A stretch of 6,530 bases of DNA, from contig JAVBUZ010000002.1 in the NCBI GenBank assembly GCA_031554725.1, positions 1-6,530 of the forward strand. Direction: 5' to 3'. The stretch comes from JAVBUZ01 sp031554725 (GTDB lineage Bacteria; Bacillota; Clostridia; Lachnospirales; Lachnospiraceae). A program made the position numbers and the translations under genes. How positions within the stretch are numbered: position 1 is the first letter of the stretch; each line of letters opens with the position of its first letter. The notes under the pieces are model-generated. The model was not told the DNA's origin, ran no database searches, and saw only the letters and a list, made by a program, of their open reading frames with translations. Shown one piece after another: positions 1-6,530 of the stretch.

Positions 1-276
1 TTAGCCTATATATGTGCACAGATAGTCAATTTTATCGTGCAAAGAAAGGTTGTCTTTGGTGCTAATTGCAATATTGCCAAAGCCTTACCTTGGTATATTG
101 CTACAGTGAGTGTAGCAGGGCTGATTTCCGTATGGCTACCGCCATATATGATAGGACTACTTACACCTTACGTAGGCGGATTTGCAGCAACGATAGCCAA
201 TATTGTAAATATAGTAATTCAAGTAGTTATTAATTATCCAATGATGAAATTCGTCATTATGAAAAAAGAGAACTAA
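1..276 (+). CDS. GtrA-like small membrane protein, C-terminal part (5' end outside window)
   Basis: The open frame runs from the first base of the window to a TAA at 274-276, giving 91 residues with no start codon of its own that looks real, so this is the 3' part of a gene that begins upstream. The fragment is very hydrophobic. It opens with the end of one membrane segment (LAYICAQIVNFIVQRKVVFG), followed by a segment around residues 28-45 and another around residues 60-82, and it ends in a basic tail (KFVIMKKEN). The pattern of a helix ending in NF-x-x-QRK-x-VF, a loop, two more helices and a short basic tail fits GtrA family proteins. These are about 130 residues with four membrane helices and are thought to help move lipid-linked sugars across the membrane for cell-surface glycosylation. 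The family call rests on pattern, not on an alignment. A different small polytopic membrane protein remains possible. Confidence 0.65.
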   Translation, partial: LAYICAQIVNFIVQRKVVFGANCNIAKALPWYIATVSVAGLISVWLPPYMIGLLTPYVGGFAATIANIVNIVIQVVINYPMMKFVIMKKEN

Positions 277-279
277 TAA

Positions 280-373
280 GAAAAAGTGGAGGTTAGAGTG
301 AAAAATCAAAGATTTTTCGCTCGGCGATTTGAGCTTCACTCAAAGTCGCCACACAATGAAAAAGTGGAGGTTA
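280..373 (+). repeat. Double-hairpin element flanked by a 16-bp direct repeat that carries the RBS
   Basis: GAAAAAGTGGAGGTTA occurs exactly at 280-295 and again at 358-373, 78 bp apart. Each copy contains the Shine-Dalgarno-like GTGGAGG. Between them lie two adjoining inverted repeats that use every base from 296 to 350. The first pairs 296-307 with 311-322 (12 pairs, one G-U) around an AAA loop. The second pairs 323-333 with 339-350 (11 pairs, one bulged G at 345) around a CTTCA loop. Neither is followed by a T tract, so they are not intrinsic terminators. The arrangement resembles a small palindromic interspersed element, or a duplication that left a second RBS. The repeat and the pairing are read directly from the sequence. 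Mobility is inference and depends on finding other copies in the genome. Confidence 0.7.
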
Positions 374-396
374 TAGAATGGGAAGGAAAATTTTGA
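298..396 (+). CDS. Possible 32-residue leader ORF overlapping the GH3 start
   Basis: A GTG at 298 lies 5 nt after the first GTGGAGG (286-292) and opens a 32-codon frame ending at TGA 394-396. The peptide begins MKNQRFFARRF and ends VIEWEGKF, is rich in Arg, Lys and Phe, and has no membrane segment. It runs through both hairpins and the second RBS, and overlaps the first 19 bases of the GH3 gene in a different frame. It could be a leader peptide that couples translation to the GH3 gene, or simply an open frame inside the repeat element. The spacing of the RBS is good, but the frame is short and its codons are forced by the palindromes, so I rate a real product as uncertain. Confidence 0.25.
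   Translation: MKNQRFFARRFELHSKSPHNEKVEVIEWEGKF
364..370 (+). promoter_or_regulatory. RBS of the GH3 gene
   Basis: GTGGAGG, with the core GGAGG at 366-370, lies 7 nt before the ATG at 378. It fixes that ATG as the start and is the second copy of the duplicated RBS sequence. Confidence 0.8.
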
Positions 397-3224
397 GAAA
401 GTTATCAGCAACATTACTTATGCTAGTGTCCGTACTACTGATTGTAGTGTTATTAGTAGTAAATGTAGCAGCGGGACTTTACAGTCAGATGGTATCCGTA
501 TTTATAGGAGGACAAACCTCTAAAATTGTGGGAGGAAATAATCCTACCTACTTTGGCTCAGAGTATTCTTCAGAAGCTGAATTGGCAGAACAGTCTGCTT
601 TATTATGTAAGCTAATTGTTGAGGAAGGAATTGTATTATTAAAGAATGAGAATAATACCTTACCTCTTGCAGAAGAAAGCCGAATCACTTTACTTGGGCA
701 GTGTTCAGCAGACCTTGTATATGGAGGAAGTGGAGCTGGTTCTATTGATACTTCTAAGGCTCCAGATTTGAAAAAAGCAATGGAGAGTGCAAGTCTTCAA
801 GTGAATCCAACTGCTTGGGACTTTTATACCAAGGGTGCAGGTGCAAGCTATCGTAAGATAGTACCTAACATCTTAGGTGCAGGCGGATTTACGGTAAACG
901 AGGTACCAACAAGTGTATACACAGAGGATGTAAAAAACAGTTTTGCAGAGTATGGTGATGCTGCTATTATTACCTTTGGTAGAGCAGGTAGTGAAAGCAC
1001 TGACTTACCATATGGTGAGGACCATTACTTAAAATTAACACAGGAAGAAAAAGATTTATTGCAGATGGCCTCTGAGAACTTTGATAAGGTTATCGTATTA
1101 TTAAATATCAGTAACCCAATTGAGGCAGGCTTCTTAGAGGAATATGATGTGGACGCATGCCTTTGGATTGGTGCACTTGGACAGGAAGGTGCTTATGCAG
1201 TTGGTGAAGTGTTAGCTGGTCTGGTAAATCCATCAGGACGTTTAGTTGATACCTATGCTTATGATGCAAACTCAGCTCCAGCCATGGAAAACTTTGGTGA
1301 TTATGATATCATCACAGCAGAAGAGTCAAAAGCAAGTAAATATCTTGTGTATGCAGAAGGTATTTATGTAGGCTATCGTTATTATGAAACACGCTATGAA
1401 GATGTAGTTCTAGGAAACGAATCCATAGCCAACTTTGATTATGCAAAAGAAGTACAGTTCCCATTTGGTTATGGTCTAAGTTATACAAGCTTTAACTGGA
1501 AAGATTACACAGTGGTAGAAGGCGCAGATGACTTTACGGTATCTGTAAAAGTAACCAATACTGGTAACTATGCAGGAAAAGAAGTAGTACAGATTTATTT
1601 ACAAGCTCCATATACAGACTATGATAAGGAAAATGCAATTGAAAAAGCAGCAGTAGAATTAGTTGGTTTTGGAAAAACACAGATTTTAAAACCGGGTGAA
1701 TCAGAAGTGGTTGAAATATCTGTTCCCAAGGAGTACATGAAATCCTATGATGCGGATGGATATGGAAGTTATATTGTAGAAGCAGGAGATTATTATATAA
1801 CAGCAGCACTTAATGCCCATGAAGCCGTAGATAATATTTTAACAGCGAAGGGTAAACTTATAGGTAGTGAAGGCTTAACCTTTGCATATACCCAGGAAAA
1901 TACAGATGTAGCAACTTATGCAGTTTCTTTAGAGACTGGTAATGCAATTACCAATCAGTTTGAAGATGCAGATATTCGTTACTATGATTCTGGATTTAAG
2001 TATTTAAGCCGTAGTGATTGGTCAGGAACATGGCCAGGAACTTACGCAGAGGGTCAGCTAGTGGCATCACAGGCATTAATCGAAGATTACAAGGATACTT
2101 ATCCAGAAGATCCAGACGCGGTAACTCCGATTTTTGACACCGTAAGTGAGGAATATGGAAAACTTAACCTTATCGATTTAAAAGATAAAGAATATGATGA
2201 TCCGATGTGGGATGCACTCTTAAATCAAATGCCAGAAGATGAAATGTTTAATCTGATACGTCAGGGTGGATATGCAACTCGTATGTTACCTTCTATCAAT
2301 GGTCCAGCTACCATAGATAAGGACGGCCCTGCTGGTATTTCTGGTACACTTGCCGGTGGAGCAGGCTCTTGTATGGCTTATCCAGCAGAAATCGTAGTAG
2401 CTTCTACATGGAATGTGGACATCGCAGAGAGAATGGGTAAAATGGTTGGCGAAGATAGTATTAATACAGGAATCGCTGTTTGGTATGCACCAGCGATGAA
2501 CATCCACCGTACCCCATTTAGTGGAAGAAACTTTGAATACTATTCAGAAGACGGTTTTATTTCTGGTAAAATGGGCGCAGCAGTAAGTGCAGGCTTTGCA
2601 GAAAAAGGCGGTATTGTAACAATTAAGCACTTTGCAGTAAATGACCAGGAAATGAATCGTATTGGTGGTTCTATGTTTGCTAACGAGCAGTCAATTAGAG
2701 AGCTATATCTAAAGGGCTTTGAACTTAGCGTCAGAGAAGGAAATGCAGTTGGTGTTATGGCTAGTATGAACCGTATCGGTGCTCGTTGGACCGGAGCTCA
2801 TGCAGGCCTAATGACAGAAACACTTCGTAATGAATGGGGCTTTGTAGGTTTCGTAATGACCGACCAAGCATCCTTCCCTAATTTTGATTGTAACATCAGA
2901 ATGGGATTACAAGGAGGAACTGATTTATGGCTTAACACAAGTACCTATTTATGGAAGCTTAGTGACGCAGAAAGAACACCTACCATACAAAACCACATCC
3001 GCAACGCTGCACACAACGTGCTTTACACCATTGCAAATAGCAATGCTATGAACGGAGTAGATTCAGATTCCAAGATTGTGAAAACAACTCCAAGCTGGGT
3101 ATACGGCTTAATTATTATTGATGTTGTTTTGCTAGTAATTATTGTTTTCTTAGTAAGATGCTCCGTGAAGCTATTTAAAAAGAAAAAAGTAAAAGATTCA
3201 GTGGAAGTGGTGGAGATGAAGTAG
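378..3224 (+). CDS. Domain-permuted GH3 beta-glycosidase, membrane-anchored at both ends
   Basis: This 948-residue protein should hydrolyse terminal beta-linked sugars (beta-glucosidase or a related activity such as beta-xylosidase) outside the membrane. The usual GH3 order is reversed. Residues ~9-35 form a membrane segment after a basic start (MGRKILRKLS). Residues ~70-365 are the GH3 C-terminal domain (EEGIVLLKNENNTLPL, GGSGAGSI, then GRAGSES with the likely acid/base Glu206). Residues ~366-480 are the fibronectin III-like domain (FGYGLSYTSF, VKVTNTGNYAGKEVVQIY). After a linker of about 120 residues, residues ~605-885 are the GH3 N-terminal barrel with KDGPAG (Asp649), GRNFE (717-720 region), KHFAVNDQE (Lys750-His751) and FVMTDQAS, where Asp829 is the expected nucleophile. 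A second membrane helix (~907-927) and a basic tail (KLFKKKKVK) follow. The basic ends predict both termini inside and the enzyme outside. Similar permuted enzymes are known from Ruminococcus albus and Butyrivibrio fibrisolvens. The sugar specificity cannot be read from the sequence. The gene ends in its own terminator. Confidence 0.92.
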   Translation: MGRKILRKLSATLLMLVSVLLIVVLLVVNVAAGLYSQMVSVFIGGQTSKIVGGNNPTYFGSEYSSEAELAEQSALLCKLIVEEGIVLLKNENNTLPLAEESRITLLGQCSADLVYGGSGAGSIDTSKAPDLKKAMESASLQVNPTAWDFYTKGAGASYRKIVPNILGAGGFTVNEVPTSVYTEDVKNSFAEYGDAAIITFGRAGSESTDLPYGEDHYLKLTQEEKDLLQMASENFDKVIVLLNISNPIEAGFLEEYDVDACLWIGALGQEGAYAVGEVLAGLVNPSGRLVDTYAYDANSAPAMENFGDYDIITAEESKASKYLVYAEGIYVGYRYYETRYEDVVLGNESIANFDYAKEVQFPFGYGLSYTSFNWKDYTVVEGADDFTVSVKVTNTGNYAGKEVVQIYLQAPYTDYDKENAIEKAAVELVGFGKTQILKPGESEVVEISVPKEYMKSYDADGYGSYIVEAGDYYITAALNAHEAVDNILTAKGKLIGSEGLTFAYTQENTDVATYAVSLETGNAITNQFEDADIRYYDSGFKYLSRSDWSGTWPGTYAEGQLVASQALIEDYKDTYPEDPDAVTPIFDTVSEEYGKLNLIDLKDKEYDDPMWDALLNQMPEDEMFNLIRQGGYATRMLPSINGPATIDKDGPAGISGTLAGGAGSCMAYPAEIVVASTWNVDIAERMGKMVGEDSINTGIAVWYAPAMNIHRTPFSGRNFEYYSEDGFISGKMGAAVSAGFAEKGGIVTIKHFAVNDQEMNRIGGSMFANEQSIRELYLKGFELSVREGNAVGVMASMNRIGARWTGAHAGLMTETLRNEWGFVGFVMTDQASFPNFDCNIRMGLQGGTDLWLNTSTYLWKLSDAERTPTIQNHIRNAAHNVLYTIANSNAMNGVDSDSKIVKTTPSWVYGLIIIDVVLLVIIVFLVRCSVKLFKKKKVKDSVEVVEMK

Positions 3225-3264
3225 AGTATTGGTTCCCTCTTATAAAAAAATAACAAAACAAGAG

Positions 3265-3299
3265 ATAGTCGCAGTGTAAGTGCTGCGACTATTTTTTTT
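3265..3299 (+). terminator. Rho-independent terminator after the GH3 gene
   Basis: A perfect 10-bp stem (ATAGTCGCAG at 3265-3274 with CTGCGACTAT at 3283-3292) has an 8-nt loop and runs straight into a T tract (3292-3299). It lies 40 bases after the GH3 stop codon, so it should end that transcript and separate it from the lipoprotein gene. Confidence 0.92.
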
Positions 3300-3373
3300 G
3301 AAGTGGATGCATCTATGATACAACATACGTTTATTGTGAAAGGGAAGAAGTAATTTACTTGATAAGAGGACAT

Positions 3374-3379
3374 GGAGGG
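3374..3379 (+). promoter_or_regulatory. RBS deciding the lipoprotein start
   Basis: GGAGGG is placed just before ATG 3383, with 4 nt between GGAGG and the start, which is on the short side. The frame is open further upstream to a TTG at 3359, but that start lacks an RBS and would put eight polar residues ahead of the signal peptide. ATG 3383 is therefore the better choice. Confidence 0.75.
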
Positions 3380-3382
3380 AAT

Positions 3383-5605
3383 ATGAAAAAAGAAAAAAAT
3401 ATTTTATTTGCTATTATGTTTATGATTTGTTTAGTTATGGCAGGGTGTGGAAAGAAGAACCAAGAGCATCTTTGGGGCGGTCAAGAGGGGAGAAACATAG
3501 ACGTAGATATAGTGTTTCAATGGAATGCCTCACATTCGCCTATGCTGGAGCAATATGAAGGGGCGACCATAGATGACGGTAAAATTTATGCCTATCGATA
3601 TATAGACGGCGGCGTAGATATTTCAGTATTTGCCACAGATACTGTGGAACAGATAAAAATCTATGAGATTCCAGATGCAATGGAGATAAAAAGCATTTCG
3701 GTAGATGCTTCTAAAAAGATATGTCTTTTTGGCAGTACGGAGAAGAGCAATGCGTTATGGCAAGTAAGTCCTAATGGTGATATTAGTATTATAGAGAATA
3801 TCGAAGTGGAAGATTTGGGATTATTTCCAAATCTAAAAAACTTTTATGCAGATAGTAATGGCTACTATTATATATGGTATGAAATGTCTGTGCCATGTGC
3901 GGAAGTATACGAAAATGGAGAAGAAGACATCTACACAGCATTGGACAGAATTTATGTGAAAGATGGACAAATGAATACCATCATTTATGAAGAGGTTCCA
4001 GATTCCTATAACAATCAATTGCTGAGTATGGCGTTTGATGAAAATGGTATTCCAATGCTTTTGGCAAAGGATGAAGAGGGGTGCTATGTACGGAGAATGC
4101 GAACCACGGACAGAGAGAAATATGATGCTAGTCGTTTAGAAGCAAGTGGGTTGATGAATCAAGGGGCTGACAATATCATTGCGTATACCGAAGAAGGCTT
4201 AATGTATATTTGGGAAGGTGCGCTCTATCTTTATCATTTGTCAGATTTTTGCAGTGAGAAGCTTTTGGAGCTTGCAACCGTGGGAATTCTAGAGGATGAT
4301 ATCATATATATGGGGATGAATGGCGATATCATTGAGATCATAGATAATTACAAAGGGAGTGGGCAGTCAGAATATACTGCGATTGCAGAAGGAGAAAGTT
4401 CAAAAAACCAACTGACATTGGGGGTTATGTCGCTACAGTCTGATATGCGGAAGATCATTTCCGCTTTTAACCGTTACCAGAATGATGTAACAATTGAACC
4501 GATTATCTACGTGAACGACGGGGATTATAATGCAGGATATGAACGATTAGCGCTGGATATCATTCAAGGTAAAGCCCCTGATTTGATTAGTGTTTATGGT
4601 CTGGGCTATGAAAATTTGGAAAAGGCTGGAGCATTTTCTGATTTATATATGTTTATGCAGGAAGACACGGAATTCAAAAAGGAAGATTTTGTGTCCAGTA
4701 TTTTGCATTTATATGAAATGGATGGACATTTATATACGATAGCCCCTATTTTTCGAATATATACCATGTGGGGGGCTGGAAGTACCATAAAAGGACGAAA
4801 TGGAGTTAATGCAGAAGAGCTGATGCAGATACTGCGAAGCAACGGAGGAGATATTAACAGCATTGATGGATTTTCTGCTGACGAAAGTGTTTTGACCACA
4901 TTATGCGCGCTTAATATGGATACATTTATAGACTGGAGTGCTGGAACTTGTGATTTTGTAGGAGAGGCGTTTAGACAAGTCCTTGAATTTGCGAAAGAAT
5001 ATAAGGGGAAAGCGTATGAAAGCATGTATGAGTCCATAAGAAACGGTGAGATAATAGCAACCATAGGAATAATAAATTCCGTGGAAGACTATCGGCTTGC
5101 ATCAGAGCTGTACGGAGAAAGTGTGCAGTTTGTAGGATATCCAACAGAAAGTGGGATTGGTTCTGCAGCACTGTTTTCTGGAGACCAAATGGCAATAAGC
5201 TCCAAGAGTAAGTATCAGAAGGAAGCATGGGAATTTGTCAAATATTTCATGGATAATGGATATACTGGTACTGGCTTCCCAGTTGGGAGAGAACAATTTG
5301 AAACATATTTGAATGAATCCCTAAATGAAGTAATAATAAGTGAAAATGATGAAGTATCTAAGTTTGCGAAAAGAAGTTATACCGAGAGAGACGGTTTAAG
5401 TATTCAAGTATATAAGTGTGAACCTGAAGATGTAGAGGTAATTAGGGACTTAGTGAACAATATAAGCGACAAGTTTCAGTATCACTTAGAAATACAAAAT
5501 ATAATTGGTGAGGAGGCTTCAGCCTATTTGCACAATCAAAAAGAGATAGAGGAAGTGTGTGGAATTATTCAGAACAGGGTGCAGTTGTATCTTAATGAAA
5601 AGTAA
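3383..5605 (+). CDS. Lipoprotein: beta-propeller-like N-terminal half plus family 1 extracellular solute-binding domain
   Basis: The 740-residue product starts with a lipoprotein signal peptide: MKKEK, a hydrophobic stretch, then VMAGCGKK with Cys22 as the lipidation site. It should sit on the outer face of the membrane. Residues ~35-335 contain repeated beta-strand-and-turn units with an Asp/Asn-Gly turn (DDGKIYAYRYI, SPNGDISII, DSNGYYYIWYE, DENGIPMLLAKDEEG, TEEGLMYIWEGALYLY), which suggest a beta-propeller-like fold. Residues ~343-740 look like a family 1 (sugar-type) solute-binding protein: NQLTLGVMS, then KIISAFNRYQNDVTIEPIIY, GKAPDLISV and LEKAGAFSDLYMFM. Near the end is the signature MAISSKSKYQKEAWEFVKYF (~603-622). 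Ordinary family members are about 400-450 residues, so the first 300 residues are an addition. No permease or ATPase gene is in the window, and a terminator lies upstream. The ligand is unknown. Carbohydrate is likely from the neighbouring glycosidases. It could serve in uptake or in sensing. Confidence 0.85.
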   Translation: MKKEKNILFAIMFMICLVMAGCGKKNQEHLWGGQEGRNIDVDIVFQWNASHSPMLEQYEGATIDDGKIYAYRYIDGGVDISVFATDTVEQIKIYEIPDAMEIKSISVDASKKICLFGSTEKSNALWQVSPNGDISIIENIEVEDLGLFPNLKNFYADSNGYYYIWYEMSVPCAEVYENGEEDIYTALDRIYVKDGQMNTIIYEEVPDSYNNQLLSMAFDENGIPMLLAKDEEGCYVRRMRTTDREKYDASRLEASGLMNQGADNIIAYTEEGLMYIWEGALYLYHLSDFCSEKLLELATVGILEDDIIYMGMNGDIIEIIDNYKGSGQSEYTAIAEGESSKNQLTLGVMSLQSDMRKIISAFNRYQNDVTIEPIIYVNDGDYNAGYERLALDIIQGKAPDLISVYGLGYENLEKAGAFSDLYMFMQEDTEFKKEDFVSSILHLYEMDGHLYTIAPIFRIYTMWGAGSTIKGRNGVNAEELMQILRSNGGDINSIDGFSADESVLTTLCALNMDTFIDWSAGTCDFVGEAFRQVLEFAKEYKGKAYESMYESIRNGEIIATIGIINSVEDYRLASELYGESVQFVGYPTESGIGSAALFSGDQMAISSKSKYQKEAWEFVKYFMDNGYTGTGFPVGREQFETYLNESLNEVIISENDEVSKFAKRSYTERDGLSIQVYKCEPEDVEVIRDLVNNISDKFQYHLEIQNIIGEEASAYLHNQKEIEEVCGIIQNRVQLYLNEK

Positions 5606-5674
5606 CCCAATTTTCATGTAACACCTTGTTTCATAATCTGATTATATAGATGAGGAGATGAAAGTTGCCTGGGG

Positions 5675-5703
5675 TTGTGGATTTATTCTCGTATGTATAT
5701 AAT
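5675..5703 (+). promoter_or_regulatory. Predicted sigma-A-type promoter for the GH51 gene
   Basis: TTGTGG at 5675-5680 and a perfect TATAAT at 5698-5703 are separated by 17 bp. Transcription would start near 5710, giving a short leader of about 25 nt that contains the RBS. It lies in the gap between the lipoprotein and GH51 genes, so the GH51 gene probably has its own promoter. I see no clear operator or catabolite-response site nearby. Confidence 0.6.
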
Positions 5704-5735
5704 GAAGGAAGAAAAATAGTTTGGGGGACATAACA

Positions 5736-6530
5736 ATGGCAGCAGATGTGCGTATTTGCATTAACGAAACAGAGGAATTAGGAGAGCTTGGGGATTTATA
5801 CGGTTTGTTTTTTGAAGATTTGAATCATGCGGCAGATGGTGGGTTATATGCCGAGATGGTTCAAAACAGGAGTTTTGAGTTTTCTGTTATTGATAATGCA
5901 GAATATCATCCACTCTATGCTTGGGATAAGGTACTAGGGCCGGCAGGAAGGCTTGATTTCTCTGTACAAGACACACATTCTTATAATAGTGCCAATCCTC
6001 ACTACCTTGTGGTGGATGTTTTGCAAGTGGGACAAGGTGTGGGAATTGTAAATAAGGGCTTCTTGCCAGGTATGTATTTTGAGCAGGGAAAGCAGTACAG
6101 ATTTCGTGCCAGAATGTCTGGAGATGGACGAGCAGATATACCAGCAAAGCTTTGCTTGGAGACAGAAAAGGGTGAGCTAGTTGTAGGGCAGAGCTTTAAG
6201 GTTTCGGGAAAAAATCAGTGGCAGGATTATGAATTTATTGTAACAGCGAAAGAGACAAGCTTAAGTGGACGCTTAGCAATTTATTTTGAGGGTTGTGGAC
6301 GAATCTACATAGATATAGTTTCCTTATTTCCTGTAGACACATTTTTACAAAAGGAAAATGGGCTACGAGAGGATATTGCGGTAATGCTCAAGGACTTAAA
6401 ACCTAAATTTATGCGATTTCCGGGAGGCTGTCTTGTACATGCAGGGTCTATAAATAAACAGGATAGAGACTCAATGTATCGTTGGAAAAATACCATCGGT
6501 GCACTAGAGGATAGAGCGCCAAAACGAAAC
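5736..6530 (+). CDS. GH51 alpha-L-arabinofuranosidase, N-terminal part (3' end outside window)
   Basis: The frame is open from ATG 5736 to the last base (265 codons, no stop), so the gene is cut by the window edge. A G-rich RBS (GGGGGA, 5723-5728) precedes the start. The product removes terminal alpha-L-arabinofuranosyl groups from arabinoxylan or arabinan fragments. Residues 18-49 (LGDLYGLFFEDLNHAADGG, then AEMVQNRSFEF) are the strongly conserved N-terminal signature of the family. Residues ~75-205 are a beta-rich region with GIVNKGF and a strand-like YRFRARMSG, matching the carbohydrate-binding-like module inserted in many long GH51 enzymes. The region from 207 to the end (NGLREDIAVMLKDLKP, MRFPGGC at 226-232, RWKNTIG at 249-255) enters the catalytic barrel. 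The catalytic Glu residues lie beyond the window and cannot be checked. There is no signal peptide, so it is expected in the cytoplasm, acting on imported oligosaccharides. Activity on endo-linked or other glycosides cannot be excluded. Confidence 0.9.
   Translation, partial: MAADVRICINETEELGELGDLYGLFFEDLNHAADGGLYAEMVQNRSFEFSVIDNAEYHPLYAWDKVLGPAGRLDFSVQDTHSYNSANPHYLVVDVLQVGQGVGIVNKGFLPGMYFEQGKQYRFRARMSGDGRADIPAKLCLETEKGELVVGQSFKVSGKNQWQDYEFIVTAKETSLSGRLAIYFEGCGRIYIDIVSLFPVDTFLQKENGLREDIAVMLKDLKPKFMRFPGGCLVHAGSINKQDRDSMYRWKNTIGALEDRAPKRN

Noticed and set aside
3314..3319. TATGAT as the -10 box of a promoter for the lipoprotein gene
   Set aside because: At 16-18 bp spacing the -35 position falls in the terminator T tract, with no TTGACA-like hexamer.
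3303..3353. 16-codon frame from GTG 3303 between the terminator and the lipoprotein gene
   Set aside because: It is very short, has no RBS, and the upstream bases are the terminator T tract.
4606..5064. Long reverse-strand open frame inside the lipoprotein gene (152 codons)
   Set aside because: It is antisense to clear binding-protein sequence, has no recognisable domain or RBS, and fits a chance shadow frame.
5595..5617. Inverted repeat ATGAAAA / TTTTCAT at the end of the lipoprotein gene as a terminator
   Set aside because: The stem is only 7 bp and almost all A-T, overlaps the stop codon, and has no T tract after it.
5658..5702. 14-codon frame from ATG 5658 as a leader peptide for the GH51 gene
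   Set aside because: The GGAG directly abuts the ATG, and the frame ends inside the predicted -10 box, so it would lie upstream of the predicted transcript start.
6418..6440. FPGGCLVHAGS in the GH51 protein as an active-site anomaly
   Set aside because: FPGGC-LVH is, as far as I recall, usual in the long GH51 subgroup; only the following Ala looks different, which is too little to call unusual.

Overview
The window looks like chromosomal DNA from a low-GC, plant-glycan-degrading Firmicute, most likely of the Lachnospiraceae or a close clostridial relative. The basis is AT-rich coding sequence, strong GGAGG-type ribosome binding sites, a lipoprotein solute-binding protein, and a domain-permuted, membrane-anchored GH3 glycosidase of the kind known from rumen and gut Clostridia. 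No genus can be assigned from sequence alone. All supported genes are on the + strand.

Layout. Positions 1-276 hold the 3' end of a small multi-spanning membrane protein, probably GtrA family. Positions 277-377 are a short but highly structured spacer. Two back-to-back hairpins lie between two exact copies of a 16-bp sequence that carries the ribosome binding site, and a 32-codon mini-ORF runs through the spacer into the next gene. Positions 378-3224 encode a GH3 enzyme with its two catalytic domains in swapped order and a membrane segment at each end. A clear intrinsic terminator follows at 3265-3299. Positions 3383-5605 encode a 740-residue lipoprotein: an N-terminal half with beta-propeller-like repeats joined to a family 1 sugar-type extracellular solute-binding domain. 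A 130-bp gap with a good sigma-A-type promoter precedes the last gene, a GH51 alpha-L-arabinofuranosidase (5736 to beyond the window end), which has no signal peptide.

How the genes could work together (inference). The GH3 enzyme would act at the outer face of the membrane on oligosaccharides, the lipoprotein would bind released sugars or oligosaccharides, and the GH51 enzyme would remove arabinofuranosyl groups inside the cell. The terminator and the internal promoter argue that these are separate transcription units and not one operon. No transporter permease is present in the window, so the lipoprotein's partner, if it has one, is elsewhere. I see no CRISPR array, rRNA, tRNA, transposase or phage gene. 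The least ordinary items are the hairpin/repeat element ahead of the GH3 gene and the architectures of the GH3 and the lipoprotein. None of these amounts to a demonstrated new system.
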